A DNA stretch of 9,092 nucleotides from the NCBI GenBank assembly GCA_028276315.1, contig JAPYWP010000019.1, positions 1 to 9,092 of the forward strand, given 5' to 3'. Of the stretch, positions 1-6,753 are shown in pieces. This DNA comes from Minisyncoccota bacterium. Its GTDB lineage: Bacteria > Patescibacteriota > Minisyncoccia > UBA6257 > HR35. The first letter of the stretch is position 1. Each line of letters opens with the position of its first letter. The position numbers and the translations under genes are program-made. The notes beneath the pieces are model-generated. The model ran no database searches, had not been told where the DNA came from, and saw nothing but the letters and a program-made list of their open reading frames with translations.

Positions 1-6
1 TATAAT
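1..6 (+). promoter_or_regulatory. -10 box of a probable leaderless polX promoter
   Basis: A perfect TATAAT ends 6 nt before the polX ATG at 13. A transcript from this box would begin at or next to the A of the start codon, leaving no room for a ribosome binding site, and none is seen. The -35 position lies outside the window. The same arrangement recurs before other genes here, which raises confidence, but in such A+T-rich DNA TATAAT can occur by chance. Confidence 0.55.
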
Positions 7-12
7 TAAATT

Positions 13-1746
13 ATGAAAGACATTAAGGATATTTCTAATGAGGAAATTTGTAAAATTTTAAGAGAGCTTTCTATTTTTTATGAGATAAAAGATATTGAAT
101 TTAAATCAAGGGCTATAGATAAGGCACTGCACAATATTGAGGCATTAGATAAAAATTTAAAAGATATTTATTTAGAAAAGGGAATTGATGGACTAAAAGA
201 AATACCTGGGGTTGGGGAAGGAATTGCAGAAAGAATTGAAGAGATTTTGAAAACAGGAACTCTTTTAGAATACGAAAAATATAAAAAAGAAATACCAATT
301 GATATAGAAAATCTTATTAAAATAGAAGGTGTGGGGCCTAAAACAATAGCAGCTCTTTGGCAAAGATTAAAAATAAAAAATGTTGACGAACTAGAAAAAG
401 CTGCAAAAGAACATAAAATTTGTAAACTTGAAAGATTTGGAGAAAAAAGTGAGCAAAAAATTTTAAAAGGTATAGAATTTTATAAGTCGAGCGGTCAAAG
501 ATTTTTGCTTGGATTTATTGAACCAACAGTTTTAGAAATAAAAGAATATCTTCAGGGTTTTAAGGAGATTAAAAAAATAGAAATAGCTGGATCTTTTAGA
601 AGAAGAAAAGAAACAATTGGAGATGTTGATATTTTAGTTGTATCTAATGAACCAGAAAAAGTTGTAGAAAAATTTTTAAAAATGAAAAATATAGCTTATA
701 TTTATGCAAAAGGTGATACAAAATGCTCTATAAAACTTGAAAATGGTCTAGATGTTGATCTTAGAATTGTTGAAGAAAAATCTTTCGGTGCTGCACTGAT
801 GTATTTTACAGGATCGAAAGAGCATAATATTGAATTAAGACAAATTGCAATTAAAAAAGGCTATAAATTAAATGAATACGGATTATTTAAAGATGAAAAA
901 TTTATTGCAGGGAAAACAGAAGAAGAGGTTTATGCAAAATTAGGACTTGAATGGATACCACCAGAACTAAGAGAGGCTAAGGGAGAAATTGTTGCTGCTC
1001 AAAAAGGCGAGCTTCCAAAATTAATAGATTATGATGATCTTAAAGGAGATTTGCAGGTTCAAACAAATTGGACAGATGGATCAAATTCTATTGAAGAAAT
1101 GGTAAAAGCAGCTATCGAGATGAATTTAGAATATATTGCAATTACTGATCATACAAAATCTTTAGCTATGACAGGAGGATTAGATGAGAAAGAAATTTTA
1201 AAACAAATTGAAGAGATTAAAAAATTAAATGAAAAATATAAAGGAAAGATTAAAATTCTAACTGGAGCTGAAGTTAATATTTTACCAGATGGATCTTTAG
1301 ATATTAAAGATGAAATTTTAGAAAAACTTGATTTTGTTGGCGCATCAGTTCATTCCCATTTTAATTTAGATAGAAATAAGCAAACAAAAAGAATAATTAA
1401 AGCTATAGAGAATCCAAATGTTGATTGTATTTTCCATTTAACAACCAGGGTAATTAATAGAAGAAAAGAAATAGATATTGATTTAGATACAATTTTCAAA
1501 TTGGCAGCAAAGACAAAAACACTTTTAGAAATTAATGCTTATCCAGATAGATTAGATATTAAAGATGTTTATATTTTAGAAGCTAAAAAAAATGGAGTAA
1601 AGTTTGTTATAGATTCAGATGCTCACTCAAAAATGCATTTTAAATTTTTAAAATATGGAATAAGTCAAGCAAGAAGAGGTTGGTGTGAAAAGGGTGATAT
1701 TGCTAATGCTTGGCCATTAGAAAAATTTTTAAAATTCAAAAAGTAG
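13..1746 (+). CDS. polX: DNA polymerase X with C-terminal PHP domain
   Basis: A family-X DNA polymerase/phosphoesterase for gap-filling in base excision repair, 577 aa, close to the usual bacterial PolX length. Residues 1-90 form the 8-kDa-like domain with a helix-hairpin-helix (IPGVGEGIAERI, 64-75). A second hairpin is at 104-115 (IEGVGPKTIAAL). The palm carries GSFRRR (193-198), the catalytic pair D204/D206 in GDVDIL, and the third Asp D249 in DVDLRIV. The thumb includes FTGSKEHNIELR (265-276). The PHP domain starts near 345 and keeps H380 (ITDH), E420 (GAEVN), H447/H449 and D536/H538 (DSDAH). Motif I, normally DLHxHT, reads DLQVQT with Q348 and Q350 in place of both metal-binding histidines, and the usual HPTGR reads HLTTR (475-479). 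The polymerase half looks active; the 3'-5' exonuclease of the PHP half may be altered. The start is fixed by an in-frame TAA at 7-9. Confidence 0.95.
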   Translation: MKDIKDISNEEICKILRELSIFYEIKDIEFKSRAIDKALHNIEALDKNLKDIYLEKGIDGLKEIPGVGEGIAERIEEILKTGTLLEYEKYKKEIPIDIENLIKIEGVGPKTIAALWQRLKIKNVDELEKAAKEHKICKLERFGEKSEQKILKGIEFYKSSGQRFLLGFIEPTVLEIKEYLQGFKEIKKIEIAGSFRRRKETIGDVDILVVSNEPEKVVEKFLKMKNIAYIYAKGDTKCSIKLENGLDVDLRIVEEKSFGAALMYFTGSKEHNIELRQIAIKKGYKLNEYGLFKDEKFIAGKTEEEVYAKLGLEWIPPELREAKGEIVAAQKGELPKLIDYDDLKGDLQVQTNWTDGSNSIEEMVKAAIEMNLEYIAITDHTKSLAMTGGLDEKEILKQIEEIKKLNEKYKGKIKILTGAEVNILPDGSLDIKDEILEKLDFVGASVHSHFNLDRNKQTKRIIKAIENPNVDCIFHLTTRVINRRKEIDIDLDTIFKLAAKTKTLLEINAYPDRLDIKDVYILEAKKNGVKFVIDSDAHSKMHFKFLKYGISQARRGWCEKGDIANAWPLEKFLKFKK

Positions 1747-1748
1747 AT

Positions 1749-1754
1749 TATAAT
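1749..1754 (+). promoter_or_regulatory. -10 box of a probable leaderless permease promoter
   Basis: TATAAT lies in the 13-nt gap after polX, 5 nt before the permease ATG at 1760. No convincing -35 hexamer is seen 16-18 nt upstream, inside the polX 3' end, and no purine-rich ribosome binding site can fit. The permease can therefore be transcribed separately from polX as a leaderless mRNA, besides possible read-through. Confidence 0.5.
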
Positions 1755-1759
1755 TTTTT

Positions 1760-2773
1760 ATGACAAATATTGAGTTTTCTTGGAAGTTTTTTTTAAAATT
1801 ATTTCTTTTTATTGCTTTTTTGATTTTTATTTGGGAGATTAAAGATGTTATTTTAATTTTTTTAACATCTTTAATATTTTCAGCAGGCGTTGAAGTTTGG
1901 TCAAGATTTTTATCTAGTAAAATAAAAATTCCTTATCAACTTTCTGTTGTTTTAATTTTTTTCGGTATTTTCGGCTTTTTAAGTATAATATTTTATTTTC
2001 TTATACCAATAGTTTTAGGTGAACTAAAATCGGCCCTTCCTACAATTTTAAATTTAAATAAAAAAGAAATTGTTTATGAATATCCATTTTTAAAAGAAAT
2101 TATTGAAGTTCTTCAAGAAAAATTGAGTTTTTATATAGCTAATTTAACAACATTAACTTTAAAATTTTTGGGTGGTGCTTTGAATCTTTTTCTAATTATT
2201 ATAATTTCATTTTATCTTTCAATTCAAGGTAAAAATGTTTTAGGTGGTTTTTTTAGTTATATTTTGCCTGATATTTGGGCGAAAAGAATTCTTATTTTAT
2301 GGGAAATTTCTCAAGTAAAATTTGCTCAATGGATAGTTGCTGAAATAATTTTAATGTTTATAGTTGGTATAATGGCTTTTTTGGGTTTTTCTTTAGTTGG
2401 GGTACCTTATAGTTTACTTTTAGGTATTGTTGCTGGAGTTTTAGAAATTATTCCTTTTATTGGTCCTGTAGTTAGTGCTTTTATTGCTGGCATTATTGGA
2501 CTTTCAGAAGGAATTAAAACTGGAATTTTAGCTGTTTTAGTTATGACTGTTGTTCAACAATTAGAAAATCATTTAATTGTTCCTAATTTAATGAAACAAA
2601 GAGTAAATATTAATCCTGTTATTGTTATTTTAAGTTTAATTATAGGTGGGAAAATTGCAGGAATAATTGGTACTTTAATTTCAATTCCTATTGTTAGTGC
2701 TTTTATTGAAATTTTGAAATTTTTAAAATCTCAAGGCTATAGTTTAGAAAATGTTTTTAAAGAAGAGAGCTAA
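1760..2773 (+). CDS. AI-2E/PerM-family membrane transporter
   Basis: An integral membrane protein of 337 aa in the AI-2E transporter family (PerM/TqsA/YdiK), the usual family length. Hydrophobic segments lie near residues 10-42 (probably two), 62-86, 138-154, 190-213, 217-245, 255-267 and 284-318. A soluble stretch at about 88-135 sits between the third and fourth, as is typical. Family signatures are EIIPFIGPVVSAF (229-241), QQLENHLIVP (266-275) and the C-terminal GGKIAGIIGTLISIP (296-310). Members have been linked to autoinducer-2 export, Na+/H+ exchange or other efflux, so the substrate cannot be read from sequence; quorum signalling should not be assumed for a reduced genome. It lies 13 nt after polX and has its own -10 box. 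An in-frame TAA at 1751-1753 limits the start to this ATG. Its last codons face the end of rnhB. Confidence 0.9.
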   Translation: MTNIEFSWKFFLKLFLFIAFLIFIWEIKDVILIFLTSLIFSAGVEVWSRFLSSKIKIPYQLSVVLIFFGIFGFLSIIFYFLIPIVLGELKSALPTILNLNKKEIVYEYPFLKEIIEVLQEKLSFYIANLTTLTLKFLGGALNLFLIIIISFYLSIQGKNVLGGFFSYILPDIWAKRILILWEISQVKFAQWIVAEIILMFIVGIMAFLGFSLVGVPYSLLLGIVAGVLEIIPFIGPVVSAFIAGIIGLSEGIKTGILAVLVMTVVQQLENHLIVPNLMKQRVNINPVIVILSLIIGGKIAGIIGTLISIPIVSAFIEILKFLKSQGYSLENVFKEES

Positions 2774-2845
2774 ATTAAATAAAAATTAAAATTTTCATTT
2801 AGAATCTATATTGGTGGTTAACTTCTGCACACTCCTTTTATTTGA
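2774..2845. other. Convergent intergenic spacer with no recognised element
   Basis: This 72-bp gap separates the converging ends of the permease gene and rnhB. The left half is nearly pure A/T, with only an A/T inverted repeat too weak to call a terminator. The right part, about 2811-2836, is noticeably richer in G and C than other non-coding DNA here and contains GTTAAC. I find no stable hairpin plus U-tract, tRNA arm or reading frame in it. Transcription termination between the genes must occur around here, but I cannot point to the site. Confidence 0.4.
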
Positions 2846-3451
2846 TTATGTTAAATTTTTTATAAAAGTTTTTCTATGAATTTTAAGTGGTCCAAAAACT
2901 TTAATCAACTTTAAATGTTCCTTTGTGCCATAACCTTTATTTTTTTCGAAATTCCAATTTGGATATTTTAAAGACAATTTTTTCATAAAATTATCTCTTT
3001 TTACTTTTGCTATAATTGAAGCGCAGGCAAGGGAAAATAATTTTCTATCACCATGTACAAAAAATTTTAAATTTTTAATTTTTTTAAGTTCTTTAATTTT
3101 GAGGCCGTCAATAATTGTTAATTTAGGTTTTAAATCTTTTATTATTTTTTTAATTCCTAGAACTTCAGCTTTAATTATTCCATATTTATCTATTTTCTTT
3201 TCATTTATAAAAACAAACTTAAATTTAAATGTTTTTTTAATTTTTTGAAAAATTTTTTCTCTTTGATTTGAATTTAAAAGTTTTGAATCCTTTACCCTAA
3301 AATCTATATTATAATTTTTATTTTCTAAAAGAATTCCTGCTACAACAAGAGGTCCAACTAAAGAACCCCTTCCAGCCTCATCAATAGCAACAATTTTTTT
3401 ATATTTTTTTATGAGTTTTTTCTCAAAATTTATATTTTCTAACCAAGCCAT
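2846..3451 (-). CDS. rnhB: Ribonuclease HII
   Basis: Type 2 RNase H, which cuts the RNA strand of RNA/DNA hybrids and removes single ribonucleotides from DNA in the cytoplasm. The 201-aa protein is a compact version ending just after the HRKTF element (192-196). All four acidic metal ligands are visible: D24 and E25 in IDEAGRGSLVGP (23-34), D115 in IIDGL, and D153 in SIIAKVKRDN (145-154). KDSK at 54-57 and GYGTKEH at 173-179 are also typical of the family. The start is fixed by an in-frame TAA (3461-3463 on the plus strand), and a TATAAT box lies 8 nt before the ATG, suggesting a leaderless mRNA. The gene is divergent from the P-type ATPase-like gene across 33 bp. The product call is secure. 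Confidence 0.96.
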   Translation of the reverse strand: MAWLENINFEKKLIKKYKKIVAIDEAGRGSLVGPLVVAGILLENKNYNIDFRVKDSKLLNSNQREKIFQKIKKTFKFKFVFINEKKIDKYGIIKAEVLGIKKIIKDLKPKLTIIDGLKIKELKKIKNLKFFVHGDRKLFSLACASIIAKVKRDNFMKKLSLKYPNWNFEKNKGYGTKEHLKLIKVFGPLKIHRKTFIKNLT

Positions 3452-3459
3452 TTTGTTTA

Positions 3460-3465
3460 ATTATA
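3460..3465 (-). promoter_or_regulatory. -10 box of a probable leaderless rnhB promoter
   Basis: Read on the minus strand this is TATAAT, 8 nt upstream of the rnhB ATG at 3451. The expected transcription start falls on or beside the start codon. No good -35 hexamer at 16-18 nt is seen. The box lies within 3 bp of the oppositely oriented -10 box of the ATPase-like gene. Confidence 0.5.
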
Positions 3466-3468
3466 CCT

Positions 3469-3474
3469 TATAAT
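3469..3474 (+). promoter_or_regulatory. -10 box of the ATPase-like/antiporter gene run
   Basis: TATAAT on the plus strand, 10 nt before the ATG at 3485. No ribosome binding site lies between them and no clear -35 hexamer is present. It is back-to-back with the rnhB -10 box, so both RNA polymerase footprints would overlap in the 33-bp spacer and the two promoters probably compete. Confidence 0.5.
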
Positions 3475-3484
3475 TATTATTAAA

Positions 3485-5797
3485 ATGTCAGAAAATAAAT
3501 TTTATAAAAAAAATTTAGAAGAAATTTTTTTAGAACTAAAAACTTCTTTTGATGGTCTTTCAAGTGATGAAGCAAAAAAGAGGCTTGAGGTTTATGGTGA
3601 AAATAAAATTAGTTTAGAAAAATTAAATTTTAAAAAAATTTTAAAAGAAATTAAAAGCCCATTTTTTATAATTTTATTTTTTTCTTTTTTGTTATCTTTA
3701 ATTTTAGGATATAAAAATGAAGCTGTTTTAATATTTTTAATTTTAATATTAAAAATAGCTTTTGTTTTATTTTCAGAAATTTTAATTTATAAAGCAACTA
3801 ATTATGATTTATTTGAAGATTTTTTTGTTGTAAAAAGAGATGGCAATTGGACTTTAGTAAATTCTAAATATTTAGTTCCTGGTGATATTATCAAAATTTT
3901 TTACGGGGATGTAGCTCCTTGTGATATTAAAATTTTTAAATCTTATGATCTTAAAATACAAGATAATTTTGAAAAAGAGCACAAAAAATTAAATGAGAAT
4001 AATTTTGTTTTTGCTGGTAGTTTTGTAAAAAATGGAGAGGGGGAGGGTGTTGTTATAAATACAGGTAAAAATATTTATTTTTGGGAAGAAAAACAAATTT
4101 ATGATTTTAAGGAAAGCAAATTTTTGAAAGAATTATTTAAATTTTTAAAAGTTTTTTTGTATATAGCTATTTTTATTTCATTTTTAATTCTTATTTTTGC
4201 TTTTTTAAATAAACAAGACCTAAAAGAATCCCTTTTAGAAATTTTTTCTATTTTAATTGGTATTATGCCCCAATGGGCTGTCTTTTTGTTTAGCTTTTCT
4301 ATTTTAAATTTGGTTTATGACTTTTATAAGAATAAAATTTTTGTTAGAAATATTTTTAAAATAGAAGATTTAAATAATGTTAATTTAATAATTTGCGATA
4401 AAAATTTGTTTTTGAAAGATTCAAAGTTAGAAAAAATTATTTTTAATGGGAAAAATTTAGATAAGTTAATTTCTTTTGTTTTAAATATTTTAGATATAAG
4501 GTCTGATTTATATAAATCTTTTTTGGATTTTATAAATGAAAAAAAGATAAAAATTGAAAATTTGAAAGTTATTGAAAAGAAAATAGACGATGATTTAAAT
4601 TATAAAGTTTGCTTTTTTGAAGATGATAAAAAGATCCACTTTGTACTAGGTTCTCCAGTTTTTATTTTAAAAAATTTTAAAGTTAAAAATTCTAAAAATT
4701 TAGAAAAAGAAATAATTAATTATATGAATAAAGGATATGATGTTTTATGTTTTGGAATTAAAAAGAGCAAAAAGCTAAATATAAAATTCAAAAAATTAGA
4801 TGATTTTGGTTTTTTTGTTATTTCTAATAAAACTAATTTAGAATCAAAAGATATTTTTGAGAAAATTAAAAACTTAAAAATTAAAGTCTTATGTTTAATG
4901 GAAGAAGCAAGTGGTTTAATTAAACAATTTGTTCAAAATGGTTTTGAAAATTTAAATTTTGAAAATTTGGATTTAGAAAATTTAAAAACAAAAGTCTTAG
5001 TTAGTTCTTCAAAAATTGAAAAATTAAAAATAATTAATCAGATAAAAGATAATAAAAATGTTGCTTTTATTTTAGATAATTTGTTTAAAAAAGTTAGCGG
5101 AGTTTTATTTTCTTTTAATTTTAGTAAAAATAAAAATTTCAGTGATTTTATTTTATTGGAAAATAGTATTTCAAAAGTTTTTTATGCTATTTTAAAAAGT
5201 AAAATTTCATTTTCAAAAATTAAAAATATAATTTTGATATTTTTCTCCTTTTTCTTTAGTATTTATTTTGTTTATCTATTGAGTTCAATTTTAAATACTG
5301 CAAAGCCGCTTTTTGCTGTTCAGCTTTTATTTTTATATTTAATAGAAATCGCTTTTTTGTCTTTTTTATTTTTCTTAATAGATAAAAATATGGAAGAATT
5401 AGAAAATAGCAATAGGGGATTTATTAAAAATTTTATATTTTTTAGCATAGTTTTTCTTTTATTTAGTTTAATATTTTATTTTTCAATTATTAAAAATTCA
5501 AAACTTCAAACAATTTATTTTGTTTTTAGCTATTGGGCTCCATATGTTTTAGCCTTAAATATATTTTCTTATGGTTTTAAAAAAATAGAAATTTTAGAAA
5601 ATAAGTCTAAAAAATTACTTTTTTTGTTATTAACATTATTTTATTTTTTGCTATTTATACTATCATTTATTTACCTTAAAAGTTTTCTTTATCTTAACCA
5701 TATAAATATTGATGATTTTATTTTCACATTTTTTGTTATAATTTTATTGAATTTTTTAATTTGGTTAGTTATTAAAATTTTTGATTTAAAATGTTGA
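3485..5797 (+). CDS. Degenerate P-type (type II-like) cation ATPase, probable pseudoenzyme
   Basis: A 770-aa membrane protein with the whole layout of a type II P-type ATPase. It has the N-terminal cation-ATPase domain (GLSSDEAKKRLEVYGEN, 24-40), M1-M2 (about 57-103), the A domain with LVPGDII (130-136) and GEGEGVV (184-190), M3-M4 (219-275), the P/N domains (about 285-575) and M5-M10 (577-765). The catalytic motifs are gone. TGES should fall near 160-168, which reads DNFEKEHKK. DKTGT is DKNLF (305-309), keeping the Asp. TGD is MEE (472-474), GDGVND is LDNLFK (530-535), and PEGL in M4 is PQWA (262-265). Coupled ATP hydrolysis is therefore very unlikely. The frame has no internal stop, so a retained structural or regulatory role is more likely than a dead gene. 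It ends in tandem stops TGA-TAG and overlaps the antiporter start by 7 nt. An in-frame TAA at 3458-3460 bounds the 5' end. Family assignment is firm; function is unknown. Confidence 0.85.
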   Translation: MSENKFYKKNLEEIFLELKTSFDGLSSDEAKKRLEVYGENKISLEKLNFKKILKEIKSPFFIILFFSFLLSLILGYKNEAVLIFLILILKIAFVLFSEILIYKATNYDLFEDFFVVKRDGNWTLVNSKYLVPGDIIKIFYGDVAPCDIKIFKSYDLKIQDNFEKEHKKLNENNFVFAGSFVKNGEGEGVVINTGKNIYFWEEKQIYDFKESKFLKELFKFLKVFLYIAIFISFLILIFAFLNKQDLKESLLEIFSILIGIMPQWAVFLFSFSILNLVYDFYKNKIFVRNIFKIEDLNNVNLIICDKNLFLKDSKLEKIIFNGKNLDKLISFVLNILDIRSDLYKSFLDFINEKKIKIENLKVIEKKIDDDLNYKVCFFEDDKKIHFVLGSPVFILKNFKVKNSKNLEKEIINYMNKGYDVLCFGIKKSKKLNIKFKKLDDFGFFVISNKTNLESKDIFEKIKNLKIKVLCLMEEASGLIKQFVQNGFENLNFENLDLENLKTKVLVSSSKIEKLKIINQIKDNKNVAFILDNLFKKVSGVLFSFNFSKNKNFSDFILLENSISKVFYAILKSKISFSKIKNIILIFFSFFFSIYFVYLLSSILNTAKPLFAVQLLFLYLIEIAFLSFLFFLIDKNMEELENSNRGFIKNFIFFSIVFLLFSLIFYFSIIKNSKLQTIYFVFSYWAPYVLALNIFSYGFKKIEILENKSKKLLFLLLTLFYFLLFILSFIYLKSFLYLNHINIDDFIFTFFVIILLNFLIWLVIKIFDLKC
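4943..4987 (+). repeat. Three 15-nt tandem repeat units inside the ATPase-like gene
   Basis: Three consecutive 15-nt units, near-identical and in frame, encode FENLN, FENLD and LENLK (residues 487-501). They lie in the P-domain region between the position of the lost TGD motif and the SSSKIEKLK element. The repeat looks like replication slippage in A+T-rich DNA, tolerated because it keeps the frame. Confidence 0.7.
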
Positions 5798-6744
5798 TAG
5801 AAAAATTAGTTTTCATAATATTTTTTTTAATACTTCTTATTTTTGGAGTTAAAATTTTAATTAATAGTCTACTTAAAATAGCTCATTATTTAAAACTTTC
5901 AGATTTTATTATAGCTTTTTTTATTGGTGGAATATCAACTTCATTGCCAGAGCTAATTTTAGGTATTCAAAGTTCTATTTTTAAAGTAAATCAAATTTCT
6001 TTAGGTAATGTTTTGGGTGCAAATATTAATGATTTAAGTTTTATTTTAGGTATTTCAATTTTAATACCATTTTTATTTAAAAGATTAAATTTTAATTTAG
6101 AATATAATTTAGAAAATTTACACTTTGTTTTAATATTTTTAATTACTATTGCTCCATATCTTCTTGCAATTGATGGATATTTAAGTTTTATAGATGGTAT
6201 ATTTTTATTTTTACTATTTTTAGGATATTCTTATTTTGCCATTAAAGAAAATAAAATTAAAATTGAAAAGTTAGAACAAGTTAGTTTTAAAGAATTTTTT
6301 AATTCTATTTTTTACTCTCTGTTTTCTATTATTTTAATAGTTGTTTCTAGTTTTTTTGTAATTAAAGAAAGTAAAAATTTGGTAAATTTATATGGATTAA
6401 ATAATATTCCTTTTGGTGCTTTAATTTTAAGTATTTCTTCAACAATGCCAGAACTTTTATTTTCTTATCAAAGCATGAAGAAAAATTTGGTGGATTTTGC
6501 AATAGGGAATATTTTCGGTAGTGTTGCTTTTAATAGCAATATAGTTTTAGCAGTAAATGCTATTTTGAATCCTTTTAAAATAGAAGAAAGAATTAATCTT
6601 TTTATAAATCTTATTTTTCTTATATTTATCTTTTTAATTGATTGGCACTTTTTAAAAAATAAACAAATTAATATTTTGTTTTCTATTTTTCTTTTAGCTT
6701 ATTGGCTTTTATTTTTAGTTGTTAATTTTATATTTTTAGTGTAA
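5791..6744 (+). CDS. CaCA-family cation (Na+/Ca2+-type) antiporter
   Basis: An inner-membrane exchanger of 317 aa, typical for prokaryotic members, built from two inverted repeats of about five helices. The alpha-1 repeat shows GGISTSLPELILG (46-58) and GNVLGANIND (72-81). The alpha-2 repeat shows SISSTMPELLFS (214-225) and GNIFGSVAFN (239-248). Both ion-binding glutamates of the family are present (E54, E221). At the second ligand position of each repeat there is D81 and N248; in the archaeal NCX_Mj protein these are Asn (N81) and Asp (D240), so the two are swapped here. The hydrophilic loop at about 151-168 separates the halves. The start overlaps the end of the ATPase-like gene by 7 nt with no ribosome binding site, suggesting translational coupling, and no other Met is available until 219. 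Na+ and Ca2+ as substrates are family inference; another cation pair is possible. Confidence 0.9.
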   Translation: MLIEKLVFIIFFLILLIFGVKILINSLLKIAHYLKLSDFIIAFFIGGISTSLPELILGIQSSIFKVNQISLGNVLGANINDLSFILGISILIPFLFKRLNFNLEYNLENLHFVLIFLITIAPYLLAIDGYLSFIDGIFLFLLFLGYSYFAIKENKIKIEKLEQVSFKEFFNSIFYSLFSIILIVVSSFFVIKESKNLVNLYGLNNIPFGALILSISSTMPELLFSYQSMKKNLVDFAIGNIFGSVAFNSNIVLAVNAILNPFKIEERINLFINLIFLIFIFLIDWHFLKNKQINILFSIFLLAYWLLFLVVNFIFLV

Positions 6745-6747
6745 AAT
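6742..6747 (+). promoter_or_regulatory. Possible -10 box before the Kazal gene
   Basis: TAAAAT (5 of 6 matches to TATAAT) ends 6 nt before the ATG at 6754, the same geometry as the other starts in this window. Its first three bases are the antiporter stop codon. It could allow separate leaderless transcription of the last gene of the run, but the match is imperfect and the background is very A+T-rich. Confidence 0.3.
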
Positions 6748-6753
6748 ATATTA

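Noticed and set aside
113..298. A 61-codon open frame on the minus strand
   Set aside because: It lies wholly inside polX, opposite its conserved helix-hairpin-helix coding, has no family features, and is an A+T-rich shadow frame.
1760..2773. Autoinducer-2 quorum-sensing exporter
   Set aside because: The family name reflects one studied member; substrates vary, and nothing in the sequence or neighbours points to AI-2.
2774..2800. Rho-independent terminator between the permease gene and rnhB
   Set aside because: The only inverted repeat is short, made of A/T pairs with a tiny loop, and would not be stable; such pairs are expected by chance in this composition.
5771..5790. Shine-Dalgarno site for the antiporter
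   Set aside because: No purine-rich GGAG-like sequence is present; the 7-nt overlap suggests coupling instead.
3485..5797. Calling the ATPase-like gene a pseudogene
   Set aside because: There is no frameshift or internal stop over 770 codons, the membrane segments and fold-defining strands are kept, and the coupled downstream gene is intact. A pseudoenzyme fits better, though decay cannot be excluded without relatives.
5795..5800. TGA read as an amino acid (recoded stop, as in some CPR lineages)
   Set aside because: TGA occurs here only as the end of the ATPase-like gene and is followed at once by TAG. No TGA interrupts any gene, and TGG serves for Trp.
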